Numbered from the stretch's first letter, positions 33,341 to 42,000 are shown. The stretch: 64,000 bases of DNA from Streptomyces olivaceus (GCF_000721235.1 NZ_JOFH01000033.1:7604-71603), one strand, 5' to 3'. Numbers and translations: made by a program. The notes: generated from the sequence alone by a model not told the origin.

Positions 33341-33663
33341 TGGATCACAGCACATGGAGGACGCGTCGGACTCGTCAGCTCGCGGGTGAGGCGGTGGAGC
33401 ACGACCAGGAGTACGTCGACGCCCGCCTGGCCGGCGACCTCGGGCAGGCGGTCTACGACCGGCGGATCGAGCTGGGCCTGTCCCAGACGGAGCTGGCAGA
33501 GCGGGCCGGGATGACCCAGCCCCAGGTCTCCCGCATGGAGGGGGGTGACACCGTGCCGACGCTCCCGCTGCTGCGGCGCCTGGCCAAGGCTCTGGATGGC
33601 ACGCTGAACCTGACCATCGACGAAGGCGACTCACACGTCACCTTCACCCCGCACGCAGCCTGA
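33340..33663 (+). CDS. higA: HigA-type XRE antitoxin
   Basis: 107 residues. A helix-turn-helix at ~30-90 (LGQAVYDRRIELGLSQTELA, AGMTQPQVSRMEGGDTVPTL, LLRRLAKALDGTLNLTID) has an N-terminal arm that may contact the toxin. HigA proteins repress their own operon and neutralise HigB. It overlaps the toxin gene by one base. A strong terminator (33671-33702) follows, then a convergent tRNA-Arg gene. The frame is complete. Confidence 0.85.
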   Translation: MDHSTWRTRRTRQLAGEAVEHDQEYVDARLAGDLGQAVYDRRIELGLSQTELAERAGMTQPQVSRMEGGDTVPTLPLLRRLAKALDGTLNLTIDEGDSHVTFTPHAA

Positions 33664-33670
33664 ACCGACG

Positions 33671-33702
33671 AAGGGCACCTACGAAAACCGTAGGTGCCCT
33701 TT
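33671..33702 (+). terminator. Rho-independent terminator of higBA
   Basis: AAGGGCACCTACG (33671-33683), loop AAAAC, CGTAGGTGCCCTT (33689-33701), 13 perfect pairs followed by T. It also serves as the 3' boundary of the oppositely oriented tRNA gene. Confidence 0.85.
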
Positions 33703-33706
33703 CCTG

Positions 33707-33779
33707 TGCCCCCGGCAGGATTCGAACCTGCGACACCCGCTTTAGGAGAGCGGTGCTCTATCCCCTGAGCTACGAAGGC
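33707..33779 (-). tRNA. tRNA-Arg (anticodon CCT)
   Basis: 73 bases. The minus strand starts GCCTTCG (acceptor, paired to CGGGGGC with two G.U pairs), then a D arm containing AGCTCAGGGGATAGAGC. The anticodon stem is CCGCT/AGCGG around CTCCTAA (anticodon CCT), and the T arm is GCAGG-TTCGAAT-CCTGC; discriminator A. The CCA end is not encoded. It reads AGG codons. The 3' end faces the higBA module, the side where tRNA-targeting integrative elements insert; no duplicated 3' end was found nearby. Confidence 0.95.
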
Positions 33780-33861
33780 GGGGCGCCGTTGTGGGCGGCG
33801 TGACAACAGGTTAGCGGATCGGGGGAAGGGGTGGCATCGGTGGTGGGGAGGGTGGGTGGGG

Positions 33862-35532
33862 TCAGGTCGGGGGGATCAGTACGAAGCGGCCTGCCACGCG
33901 GAGGTCGGCCTCGATGTGGGACGCCGTGTGGAGGAGCTCGGGGAGGATGTCCGATTCGCAGGCCTCCCTCGTGCGGCGGGCCGTGTGCATGGCCACGTTG
34001 ACGGCCGCCACTACCGTGCCCGTGCGGTCGCGTACCGGGGCGGCGATCGCGCGCAGGCCGGCCTCCAGTTCCTCATCGACCAGGGCGTAGCCCTGCGTCC
34101 GGGCCTCGGAGTGGGGCAGGAGGACGCGGCCCAGGGCCGTCGCGGGGGCAGGGAGGCGGGTGCCGACCGGGACGTGGGCGGTCAGGACGCGGCCTGCGGC
34201 GGCTCGGGCCGTGTACTGGATCTCCTCGCCCGAGTCGGAGAGGACGGCCAGCGCCGTCGACTCGCCGACGCGGGCGGCCAGGGCGGTCAGGTGGGGCTGG
34301 GCGATGTCGGGGAGGGACGCGCGGGAGAGGGGCGGGAAGCCGAGGGAGAGGACCCGGGGGGTGAGGGAGAAGGTGTGGTCCCGGGACGCGGTGATCAGGC
34401 CTGCGTGGGTGTGGGTGATCAGTGCCCGGCGGGCCGTGGCGCGGGTCAGGCCGGTGGCCCTCGCCACCTCCGTGAGGGTCAGCCTGGAGCGGCCCTCGCC
34501 GAAGGCGGTCAGTACGGTCAGGCCGCGGGCCAGGGACTCGACGAACTCCCGGCCCAGTTCCTGCTTCGACGCGCTCGTCCAGGTGGCCAGGTCGGTGCGG
34601 GGCTGTCCCGGTGCCGGGGGCGGGGCGGCGCGCAGGTCGTTCTCCATCGTCGTGACCGCCTCGCACAGCTGGGGGAGGAGGGCGGCCCGCAGGTCCAGTG
34701 CCGTGTGGCGGCTGGTGTGGCTCACGACGCTCGCCACGCAGGCCAGCCGGCCCGTGCCGGGGTCCCGTACGGGAACGGAGACCGCTACCAGGCCCGGTTC
34801 GATCAACTGGTCGTCCACGCACCATCCTTCGGTCGCCGCCTGTGTGGTGCGGTGTTCGAAGGAGGGGGCGGGATCGGGGGTGGCGGGGTCGCGGGGTGGT
34901 ACGGCGGGGAACGTCGCGTCCTGCGGGTCGCCTGCCCTGCGGGCGTGCCAGCGGTGCCAGTCGGCCGGGGTCCACTCCGTAGCGAACAGCGGTCCTGGCG
35001 CCGTGCGTTCGGCCGGGAGGCGGTCGCCGATGCGGAAGCTCAGGGACATCGCGCGGCGGCGGGTGGCCTGGTGGATGAAGCGGATGCCGTCGCGGTCGCC
35101 GACTGCCAGCGACACCGACTCGTCCAGTTCGTCGGCCAGGGCGTCGGCGCGGGAGGAGAACAGGGCGGGCAGGCGCAGGGCGGCCAGGTAGGCGTTGCCC
35201 AGTTCCATCAGGCGGGGGGCGAGGGTCACGTCGCGGCCGTCCAGGCGGACGTAGCCCATGCGGGCCAGGGTCGCCGTGACGCGGTCGACCGTGGAGCGGG
35301 CCAGGCCGGTGGCCTTCTCGAGGCCGCTGAGGGAGAGGGTGACGCCGTCCGCCTCGGTCAGGCGGCGCAAGACCGTGATGCCGCGCAGGAGGGGGCCGAC
35401 CGCCTCGTTCGGCACCGATGCTTCGGGTGCCACTGATTCCGGTGCCACTGATTCCGGTACTGCTGCTTCCGGTACCGCTGAGTCCAGGGCGGTCTGGTCC
35501 GGTGCGGGCTCGTTCGTCGGTTTGGCGGTCAT
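33862..35532 (-). CDS. Tandem IclR-family regulator (PcaR/PobR-like)
   Basis: 556 residues, twice the normal IclR length. The first copy (~45-320) has a winged helix LSGLEKATGLARSTVDRVTA and an effector domain. The second (~335-550) has LTEVARATGLTRATARRALI and LGRVLLPHSEARTQGYALVDEELEAGLRAIAAPVRD split over its effector domain. Fused double-IclR proteins are known from beta-ketoadipate (pca) regulation in actinomycetes, but no catabolic genes are nearby. A VPESVAPES repeat at residues 25-40 corresponds to 15-bp tandem DNA repeats (~35428-35484). ATG 35532, weak ribosome-binding site. Confidence 0.85.
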   Translation of the reverse strand: MTAKPTNEPAPDQTALDSAVPEAAVPESVAPESVAPEASVPNEAVGPLLRGITVLRRLTEADGVTLSLSGLEKATGLARSTVDRVTATLARMGYVRLDGRDVTLAPRLMELGNAYLAALRLPALFSSRADALADELDESVSLAVGDRDGIRFIHQATRRRAMSLSFRIGDRLPAERTAPGPLFATEWTPADWHRWHARRAGDPQDATFPAVPPRDPATPDPAPSFEHRTTQAATEGWCVDDQLIEPGLVAVSVPVRDPGTGRLACVASVVSHTSRHTALDLRAALLPQLCEAVTTMENDLRAAPPPAPGQPRTDLATWTSASKQELGREFVESLARGLTVLTAFGEGRSRLTLTEVARATGLTRATARRALITHTHAGLITASRDHTFSLTPRVLSLGFPPLSRASLPDIAQPHLTALAARVGESTALAVLSDSGEEIQYTARAAAGRVLTAHVPVGTRLPAPATALGRVLLPHSEARTQGYALVDEELEAGLRAIAAPVRDRTGTVVAAVNVAMHTARRTREACESDILPELLHTASHIEADLRVAGRFVLIPPT

Positions 35533-35637
35533 CGGGGCGGTCGTCGTCTTTCCGGTACGGCGGTCAGAGCGTGCCCACCGTAAGCCCGTCGGCCGTTCCG
35601 GCGGTCCCGGCCCGCTGGCGTTGCCGCCCGACCCTCC

Positions 35638-36924
35638 TCACCTGCGCGTGATCCGTACCCGCTGCTCGCCGTTGCCGTCCGTCGCCGACACCGCGATCGT
35701 GATGCCCCGGCGCGGGTCCTTGAAGGTCTCGCCGGGTCGGAAGGCGGCGTCGGAGAGTTCGGCGTGGACGTTCGCGCTGCGGGTGCAGCCGCCGCTGTCG
35801 CGCTGGGAGTCGTAGACCCGGACCGGGCCCATGCCGGTGTCCACGTCCGCGTCGACCCTGTAGATCAGCACCCCCGGCCGGCACACCGTCTCGTCGTTGC
35901 CCTCGCGGGTGCGCAGTTCGACCGCGTACCCCGTCCTGCCGTCCAGCGGGACGACCACCAGCTTGTCGCCGCCCTTGCGGGCCAGCGGAGTCAGCGTGTA
36001 CTCCGTCGCGCCCGGCGCGGACGCGCAGTGCACCTGGGACGGGTCGAGCCAACCCAGTTTCCACTTGTGCCAGCCGAGCAGGTCGTTGTTGGCGCCCCAG
36101 TCCTCGCTCATGATGTCCCAGTGGCCGGCCGCCCCGCCGCCTTCCTGGGTGTAGAGGTCCGGCAGGCCGAAGACGTGGCCGTTCTCGTGGGGGAGGACCC
36201 GGTAGCCGGTCTCGCCGTAGGAGCCGGAACCGTCGTCCTGGCGGGAGTAGACGAACGAGGCGTTGGCGACCGGGACGCCGTCGGCGACGGGGGCCTCCTT
36301 GTTGCCGGCGAAGGTCACGGACAGGACCGTGTCCAGGGCGGAGGGGCCGGCGTTCGGGGTGACCAGGACGTTCACGAGGTCGTACTCGCGGAAGTCGACC
36401 TTCGCGTCGGCCGCCGCGACCATGTCCTGGACCATCTTGCGGTAGCCGGGTTCGAAGGGGGCGCCGCGCTCTATGCCGTACTCGGCGAACGACTTGGGCA
36501 TCCGCAGCCAGCTGCGGATCGGGGTCTCGGGGCGGTAGTCGAGGCGGCCGTAGCTGCTGGTGCGGAACCACTTCGCGGTCTGCGGGAAGAACTCCGCGTA
36601 CCGGTCGAGCGCCTTGCCCTCGCCGGGCGCGTCGGAGAAGTCGATCATCAGGGTCAGGGCGCGGACGGTGCCCGTCGAGCGGGCGTAACCGGCGGAGGTG
36701 GGCACGCCCTCGGACATCTGGATCTCGGAGCCGCCGCTGATCATGCAGGGGCCGTGCGCGGAGGAGCGGGAGAGGGCGGCGGGGCCCGGGCCCGCGGTCG
36801 AGGTGCCGGGGGCGAGGCGGCCGGTGCCCGCCGAGGTGCTGAGCGCGAGGGTCAGGGCGGTGACGGTCCCGATCGCGGCCAGCCGGCGCGGGCGTATGCG
36901 TCGGCTCGGCGGCTGCGGCTGCAT
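35638..36924 (-). CDS. Secreted M6-family metalloprotease (immune inhibitor A-like)
   Basis: 428 residues. An Arg-rich N terminus and signal segment (LAAIGTVTALTLALSTSAG) precede a catalytic domain with the extended zinc motif HENGHVFGLPDLY. GHWDIMSEDWG and a C-terminal beta domain follow. M6 proteases are zinc endopeptidases that act extracellularly. ATG 36924 has GGGGAGG 5 bases upstream; the longer frame to 36972 has none. Two cysteine-containing segments (CASAPG, ETVCRPG) may form a disulfide (inference). Confidence 0.88.
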   Translation of the reverse strand: MQPQPPSRRIRPRRLAAIGTVTALTLALSTSAGTGRLAPGTSTAGPGPAALSRSSAHGPCMISGGSEIQMSEGVPTSAGYARSTGTVRALTLMIDFSDAPGEGKALDRYAEFFPQTAKWFRTSSYGRLDYRPETPIRSWLRMPKSFAEYGIERGAPFEPGYRKMVQDMVAAADAKVDFREYDLVNVLVTPNAGPSALDTVLSVTFAGNKEAPVADGVPVANASFVYSRQDDGSGSYGETGYRVLPHENGHVFGLPDLYTQEGGGAAGHWDIMSEDWGANNDLLGWHKWKLGWLDPSQVHCASAPGATEYTLTPLARKGGDKLVVVPLDGRTGYAVELRTREGNDETVCRPGVLIYRVDADVDTGMGPVRVYDSQRDSGGCTRSANVHAELSDAAFRPGETFKDPRRGITIAVSATDGNGEQRVRITRR

Positions 36925-37342
36925 GCGGACCTCCCCGGACCACGGCAGCCGCCCGGCACCGGCTGCACCCATGGCCTCACCCTGTGCCGGGGGGTGCGAG
37001 GGCGCGCGCTGAGGCGGCCGATCGTGGGTTTCTCACCGGTAGCCGCCGATCGGGTGAGAGGGTCCGGCCCCTCACCGACCGTGAGGGGGGAGCAGCTGAG
37101 GGCGGTGTGAGTCAGGTCACCGGAAAGTTCTTCGGGAGCGGGAAATAACCGGGGACCGTCTCCCCGTTTAGACCTGTGTCCGAGCGAAACGGGGACGGGC
37201 TCCCCGGATCGCCAGTCAAGACCAGCAAGACCGGTCGAGACCAGCTCGGTCGAGACCAGCAAGACCGGTCGAGACCAGCTCGGTCGAGACCAGCAAGACC
37301 CGTCAAGAAGAGAAACACCCTCACAGACCGAAGGAGTACGCC
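36925..37342. other. Intergenic region with dyads and a 34-bp tandem repeat
   Basis: No gene is supported. Bases 37054-37078 form a GGTGAG...CTCACC dyad. TCCCCGTTT (37160-37168) pairs with AAACGGGGA near 37187-37195. From 37221 to ~37307 a composite 34-bp unit, ACCAGCAAGACCGGTCGAG plus ACCAGCTCGGTCGAG, is repeated twice plus a partial third copy. It lies 36-120 bases before the TetR gene and may bind that regulator. Confidence 0.55.
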
Positions 37343-37996
37343 GTGCAGACCGCGATCCCCGACCAGCGCAAGGTGTCCAGGCCTCGCGCCGACGCCCTGC
37401 GCAACCGGGAGCGGATCGTCACCGCCGCCCGTGAGATGTTCGTCGAGCACGGCCCTGACGTGCCGCTCGACGACGTCGCCCGCCGGGCCGGCGTCGGCAA
37501 CGCCACGGTGTACCGCAACTTCCCCGACCGCGACGCCCTCGTCCGCGAGGTCGTCTGCTCGGTCATGGACCGCACGGCACGGGCGGCCGAACTGGCCCTC
37601 GCGGAGACCGGCGACGCGTTCGAGGCGCTGGAGCGCTTCGTGCACGCCTCCGCCGACGAGCGGATCAGCGCCCTGTGCCCCATGGTGTCCAGCACGTTCG
37701 ACCAGTTCCACCCGGACCTGGAAGCGGCGCGCGAACGGGTCGAACGACTCGTCGCCGAGGTCATGGACCGGGCGAAGGCGGCCGGTCAGCTCCGTGGTGA
37801 CGTGGGCGTGAGCGATCTGATGATCGCCGCGGCCCAGCTCAGCCGGCCCCCGGCCGGTACGGGGTGCCTGAGTGCCGACCGGTTCGTCCATCGCCATCTT
37901 CAGCTGTTCCTGGACGGGTTGCGGGCTCCGGCCCGCACCGCCCTGCCGGGCACGCAAGTCACCATGGAGGACCTGCGCCGGCCCTGCGACCAGTAG
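37343..37996 (+). CDS. TetR-family regulator of the adjacent efflux pump
   Basis: 217 residues. A helix-turn-helix at ~20-65 (RERIVTAAREMFVEHG, VPLDDVARRAGVGNATVYRNF) is followed by a C-terminal ligand domain (TetR_C, SBD-like) with FEALERFVHASADERISALC. GTG 37343 has GGAG 6 bases upstream. The DHA2 transporter follows 180 bases later on the same strand, a usual regulator/pump layout. The repeat array directly upstream could be its operator. Confidence 0.88.
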   Translation: MQTAIPDQRKVSRPRADALRNRERIVTAAREMFVEHGPDVPLDDVARRAGVGNATVYRNFPDRDALVREVVCSVMDRTARAAELALAETGDAFEALERFVHASADERISALCPMVSSTFDQFHPDLEAARERVERLVAEVMDRAKAAGQLRGDVGVSDLMIAAAQLSRPPAGTGCLSADRFVHRHLQLFLDGLRAPARTALPGTQVTMEDLRRPCDQ

Positions 37997-38176
37997 TAGT
38001 CCAGCAGCCCGTCGCTCTGGAGTAGTCCAAGCTCCGGAGCGGTCCAGTAGCCCAGTAGTCCGTAGCTCTGGACGGCGGCCTCTCGGTCGTCGTCCGGGAC
38101 GGTCGCGGCCCGGCCGCGGTCCACTCGTCCCTTTACTCACCTTTTTCCGTCACGAAGTCCCGAAGTGGGTATCCCC

Positions 38177-39721
38177 ATGTCTCAGTCAGCCGTCAAGGCG
38201 TCCGGCGTCTCCGACGCCCCGGACGCCGGACGCTGGAAAGCGCTCGTCTTCATCGCGCTCGCCCAGCTGATGGTGGTCCTCGACGCCACCATCGTGAACA
38301 TCGCCCTGCCCTCCGCCCAGCAGGACCTCGGCATCTCCGACGGCAACCGGCAGTGGGTCGTCACGGCCTACGCCCTCGCCTTCGGCGGTCTGCTGCTGTT
38401 CGGCGGTCGGATAGCCGACCTGTGGGGCCGCAAGCGCACCTTCGTCACCGGCCTGGCCGGCTTCGCCGTGGCCTCGGCGCTCGGCGGCGCGGCCACCAAC
38501 GAGGCGATGATGTTCGGCTCCCGCGCCCTCCAGGGCGTTTTCGGCGCGCTGCTCGCGCCCGCCGCGCTCTCCCTGCTCGCCGTGATGTTCACCGACGCCA
38601 AGGAGCGCGCCAAGGCCTTCGGCATCTACGGTGCGATCGCCGGTGGCGGCGGTGCCGTGGGTCTGATCCTCGGCGGGTTCCTCACCGAGTACCTGAACTG
38701 GCGCTGGACGTTCTTCGTCAACATCCCGTTCGCCGTCATCGCCGCGGCCGGTGCGTACCTGGTCATCCGGGAGCCGAAGGGCAGCCGCAACCGCTCGCCG
38801 CTCGACATCCCCGGCGTGGTCCTGTCCACCCTCGGTCTGGTCGCGCTCGTGTACGGCTTCACCCGTGCCGAGTCCAACGGCTGGAGCGACGCCACGACGG
38901 TCGGCATGTTCGTCGGCGCCGCCGTGCTGCTCCTGTCCTTCGTGTTCGTCGAGGCCCGGGTCAAGGCCCCGCTGCTGCCGCTGCGCGTCATCACCGAGCG
39001 CAACCGCGGCGGGATCTACCTCTCGCTGGGCCTGGCCGTCATCGCGATGTTCGGCCTGTTCCTCTTCCTGACCTACTACCTGCAGGTCGTGAAGGGCTAC
39101 ACGCCGGTCAAGACCGGCTTCGCCTTCCTGCCGATGATCGCGGGCATGATCACGGGCTCTACCCAGATCGGCGCCCGGCTGATGACCCGGGTCGCGCCCC
39201 GGCTGCTGATGGGCCCCGGCTTCCTGGTCGCCGCCGCCGGCATGCTGTTCCTCACCCAGCTGGAGATCAACACCTCCTACGCCGGTGTGCTGCTGCCCGG
39301 CATGCTCCTGCTCGGCCTCGGCATGGGTACGGCGTTCATGCCGGCGATGTCCATGGCCACGATGGGCGTGGAGCCGCGGGACGCCGGTGTCGCCTCGGCG
39401 ATGGTCAACACCTCGCAGCAGGTGGGCGGCGCGATCGGTACGGCACTGCTGAACACGATCGCCGCCTCGGCGACCACCTCGTACATCGCCGACCACATGG
39501 GCGGCGCGTCCTCCCGCTCCCAGCAGCAGCTGGTGCAGCTGCAGGGCCAGGTGCAGGGCTACACCAGCGCCATCTGGTTCGCCGTCGGCATCCTGGTCGT
39601 GGCGGCCGCGATCGCCCTGACCTTCGTCAACGCCGGCCGCCCCGGCGGCCCCGCGGTCAGCGGCTCCGGTGCGGGCGACGCGGCCGAGGACGAGCTGCCG
39701 ATCCCGGTCGTCGCCCACTGA
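38177..39721 (+). CDS. DHA2-family drug:H+ antiporter (EmrB/QacA type)
   Basis: 514 residues with 14 predicted membrane segments. Signatures: LMVVLDATIVNIALPSAQQD (motif D1), GRIADLWGRKR (motif A), and GAIAGGGGAVGLILGGFLTE with RWTFFVNIPF (motif C region). DHA2 pumps export cationic drugs, dyes or natural products. ATG 38177 was chosen; GTG 38165 in the same frame is possible. The TetR gene upstream is the likely controller. The C-terminal tail is acidic and cytoplasmic. Confidence 0.9.
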   Translation: MSQSAVKASGVSDAPDAGRWKALVFIALAQLMVVLDATIVNIALPSAQQDLGISDGNRQWVVTAYALAFGGLLLFGGRIADLWGRKRTFVTGLAGFAVASALGGAATNEAMMFGSRALQGVFGALLAPAALSLLAVMFTDAKERAKAFGIYGAIAGGGGAVGLILGGFLTEYLNWRWTFFVNIPFAVIAAAGAYLVIREPKGSRNRSPLDIPGVVLSTLGLVALVYGFTRAESNGWSDATTVGMFVGAAVLLLSFVFVEARVKAPLLPLRVITERNRGGIYLSLGLAVIAMFGLFLFLTYYLQVVKGYTPVKTGFAFLPMIAGMITGSTQIGARLMTRVAPRLLMGPGFLVAAAGMLFLTQLEINTSYAGVLLPGMLLLGLGMGTAFMPAMSMATMGVEPRDAGVASAMVNTSQQVGGAIGTALLNTIAASATTSYIADHMGGASSRSQQQLVQLQGQVQGYTSAIWFAVGILVVAAAIALTFVNAGRPGGPAVSGSGAGDAAEDELPIPVVAH

Positions 39722-39745
39722 CGACACCGGACGCGGTACCCGCTC

Positions 39746-39806
39746 GGGCCCTTCGGGCCCTCTGATCCACCCGTGCGCAAGGGGGAGGGGACGCCCCCGC
39801 GCACGG
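39746..39806. terminator. Convergent terminators between efflux and MarR genes
   Basis: GGGCCC-TTC-GGGCCC (39746-39760), and CCGTGCGC (39771-39778) with GCGCACGG (39799-39806), the latter with an inner GGGGG/CCCCC stem. The two hairpins lie between genes ending at 39721 and 39834. Confidence 0.75.
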
Positions 39807-39833
39807 TTCCCAGGACCTGCCCCGGCTGCGCGC

Positions 39834-40430
39834 TCAGCGCAGCCAGGGCAGGTCCGCGCCCGCTTCGCTGGGCTGGAGTCCCTCGGCGACGATCCGCATG
39901 ATCTCGCCGAGGGACTCCTGCTGTTGCGGGGTGAGCCGGTCGAAGACCGCCTGGCGTACGGCGTTCACGTGCCCCGGCGCGGTCCGGCGCAGCACCTCGT
40001 ACCCCTCCTCGGTGAGGATGGCGAACTGGCCGCGCTTGTCGGAGGGGCAGTCCTCGCGGCGTACCCAGCCGTTCTTCTCCAGGCGGGCGACCGCGTGCGA
40101 GAGCCGGGAGCGGGTGATCTTCGCGTACTTGGCCAGCTCCGTCATCCGCAGCCGCCGGCGCGGTGACTCGGCGAGCTTGACCAGCAGGCCGTAGTAGACG
40201 TGCGGCATGCCCGCGTCGCGCTGGAGTTGCCGGTCGAGGTGGTCCTCCAGGAGGGTGGCGGCCTCGATGTAGGAGCGCCACACGAACTGCTCCCCGGCGG
40301 TGAGCCAGCGGGGCTCGTCGGGGGCGTGGCCTGCGGCGGGGGCTTCGGGGGCGGCCGGTGTGGGGGGTGTGGGGGGCTCGGCGGGCGCTTCGGGCCCGGC
40401 GGAGGACGCCGGGGTGGGTGCCGTGTTCAT
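39834..40430 (-). CDS. MarR-family regulator
   Basis: 198 residues. A Pro/Ala-rich N-terminal extension (~35 residues) precedes a MarR winged helix. It starts at WRSYIEAATLLEDHLDRQL, with LRMTELAKYAKITRSRLSHAVARLEKNGWVRREDCPSDKRGQFA as the recognition helix and wing. It is divergent from an extradiol dioxygenase gene, with TTGAA/TTCAA dyads between them, and probably represses both. ATG 40430 is preceded only weakly (GGGA); GTG 40439 has AGGAG 12 bases upstream and is an alternative. Confidence 0.88.
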   Translation of the reverse strand: MNTAPTPASSAGPEAPAEPPTPPTPAAPEAPAAGHAPDEPRWLTAGEQFVWRSYIEAATLLEDHLDRQLQRDAGMPHVYYGLLVKLAESPRRRLRMTELAKYAKITRSRLSHAVARLEKNGWVRREDCPSDKRGQFAILTEEGYEVLRRTAPGHVNAVRQAVFDRLTPQQQESLGEIMRIVAEGLQPSEAGADLPWLR

Positions 40431-40455
40431 GTATCCCACTGTAAGAGACGACTCC

Positions 40456-40523
40456 TTGAAGGTTGAACAACTTAGGCGTAGATTGTTGGCAAGTAAAGAT
40501 TGAGAGTTCAAGTACTAGTTGAA
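40456..40523. promoter_or_regulatory. TTGAA-type operators in the MarR/dioxygenase divergent promoter
   Basis: TTGAA at 40456 and 40463, the palindrome GTTGAACAAC (40462-40471), and TTCAA-GTACTAG-TTGAA (40507-40523). The 140-base region is AT-rich for this genome. Dyads of this size and spacing suit a MarR dimer. Confidence 0.6.
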
Positions 40524-40569
40524 GTACTGGTTCATGCGCTGGGTCACGTACCGGATTGGGAGTCGCGCC

Positions 40570-41355
40570 ATGGCCGCCGCCACGCAGGACCGCATGCCCG
40601 CCCTCTACCTCAGTCACGGCGCGCCGCCGCTCGCCGACGACCCGGTCTGGCCCGGTGAACTCGCAGCCTGGTCCGCCGACCTGCCCCGCCCCAGGGCGAT
40701 CCTCGTCGTCTCCGCCCACTGGGAGGAGGCTCCGCTCGCGCTCGGTGCCACCCGTACCGTCCCTCTCGTCTACGACTTCTGGGGCTTCCCGGAGCACTAC
40801 TACCAGGTGCGGTACGAGGCCCCCGGCGCCCCCGCGCTCGCCGAGTCCGTGCGCGGGCTGCTGCGCGCCCCCGGCACGCCGGTGCAGGACGTCCCCGACC
40901 GCGGCCTGGACCACGGCGCCTACGTCCCGCTGGTCGAGATGTACCCCGGCGCCGACATACCGGTCCTCCAGGTCTCCATGCCGACCCTCGACCCGGTGCG
41001 GCTCATGGAGATCGGCCGCAGGCTCGCGCCGCTGCGCGACGAGGGCGTACTGATCATGGGTTCCGGCTTCTTCACCCACAACCTGGCCGCGCTGCGCCAG
41101 GGCGGCATCCCCTCGTGGTCTGCGGAGTTCGACCACTGGGGCCGGTCCGCGCTGGAGTCCGGCGACGTGGACGGGCTGCTCGACTTCGCCCGCAAGTCCC
41201 CGGCGGGACGGCTCGCCCACCCGCGCACGGAGCACTTCGCGCCGCTGTTCGTGGCGATGGGCGCGGCGGACGCGACCGGTGAGCTGGACCGGCGCCGGTC
41301 CGTGATCGACGGGTTCTGGATGGGCCTGGCCAAGAGGTCGGTGCAGTTCGGCTGA
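40570..41355 (+). CDS. Class III extradiol ring-cleavage dioxygenase (DODA-type)
   Basis: 261 residues. It shows the LigB/DODA motifs LYLSHGAPPL, VVSAHWEE, DHGAYVPLVEMYP and SGFFTHNL, which supply the His ligands for Fe(II) or Zn. Homologues include 4,5-DOPA dioxygenases; the real substrate may be another catechol. ATG 40570 follows GGGAG by 7 bases. The divergent MarR gene is the likely repressor, so the enzyme may be induced by a phenolic compound (inference). Confidence 0.88.
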   Translation: MAAATQDRMPALYLSHGAPPLADDPVWPGELAAWSADLPRPRAILVVSAHWEEAPLALGATRTVPLVYDFWGFPEHYYQVRYEAPGAPALAESVRGLLRAPGTPVQDVPDRGLDHGAYVPLVEMYPGADIPVLQVSMPTLDPVRLMEIGRRLAPLRDEGVLIMGSGFFTHNLAALRQGGIPSWSAEFDHWGRSALESGDVDGLLDFARKSPAGRLAHPRTEHFAPLFVAMGAADATGELDRRRSVIDGFWMGLAKRSVQFG

Positions 41356-41421
41356 GGGGCTGGGGGGAAGGGATCCGCCGGGGCGGGCCGCGGCCGGGCG
41401 GGCTACCGCGGCCCGGGCGGG

Positions 41422-41940
41422 CTACAGGCGCCGCTCGTACCAGGCCACGTCCCAGTAGCGGCCGAACTTGCGGCCCACCTCGCGGTACGTGCCCACGTGC
41501 CGGAAGCCGAAGCGGGCGTGCAGCCGGGCCGAGGCCTCGTTCGGCTGGGCGACGGCCGCGTAGGCGCGGTGCACGTCCTCGCCGGCCAGGGCGTCGAAGA
41601 GGGACGCGTAGAGCAGGGAGCCGATGCCGCGGCGGCCGGCGTGCGGGGCGACGTAGACGGTGGTCTCCACCGAGGTCGCGTAGGCGGGCTTCGGGCGGTA
41701 GGGGCCGGAGCTGGCGTAGCCCAGAATCTCCTGTGAGTCCGCGTCCGTCGCAACCCTCAGGCGGTACGGGCCGTCTTCAGGGTGGGAGAGCAGCCAAGGG
41801 CGGCGCTCCTCGGGAGTGAAGGGCTCGGTGTCGAAGGTGACGGGCGTCTCACGCACGTAGTGGTTGTAGAGGTCGGTGAGGGCCTTGAGATCGTCCTCGC
41901 TCCCCGGTCTGACCTGGACCTCCGTGTGCCCCGTCGCCAT
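41422..41940 (-). CDS. GNAT acetyltransferase, phosphinothricin N-acetyltransferase-like
   Basis: 172 residues. GNAT fold with the Pat/Bar-like segment YNHYVRETPVTFDTEPFTPE and the acetyl-CoA-binding signature VAPHAGRRGIGSLLYASL. C-terminal RFGFRHVGTYREVGRKFGRYWD is typical of Pat/MddA-type enzymes that acetylate phosphinothricin or methionine derivatives. Whether it accepts phosphinothricin cannot be judged from sequence. ATG 41940 has GAGGAGG ~5 bases upstream. Divergent from hrdD. Confidence 0.87.
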   Translation of the reverse strand: MATGHTEVQVRPGSEDDLKALTDLYNHYVRETPVTFDTEPFTPEERRPWLLSHPEDGPYRLRVATDADSQEILGYASSGPYRPKPAYATSVETTVYVAPHAGRRGIGSLLYASLFDALAGEDVHRAYAAVAQPNEASARLHARFGFRHVGTYREVGRKFGRYWDVAWYERRL

Positions 41941-42000
41941 CCCGCCTCCTCGTGTGGCGGCACAGGGTACTGCATGATCAGAAAAATCGAGGGACGGGTT

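Noticed and set aside
33707-33779. tRNA-Arg as attachment site of an integrated element
   Set aside because: No duplicate of the tRNA 3' end and no integrase, excisionase or replication gene within several kb; only the higBA module is present.
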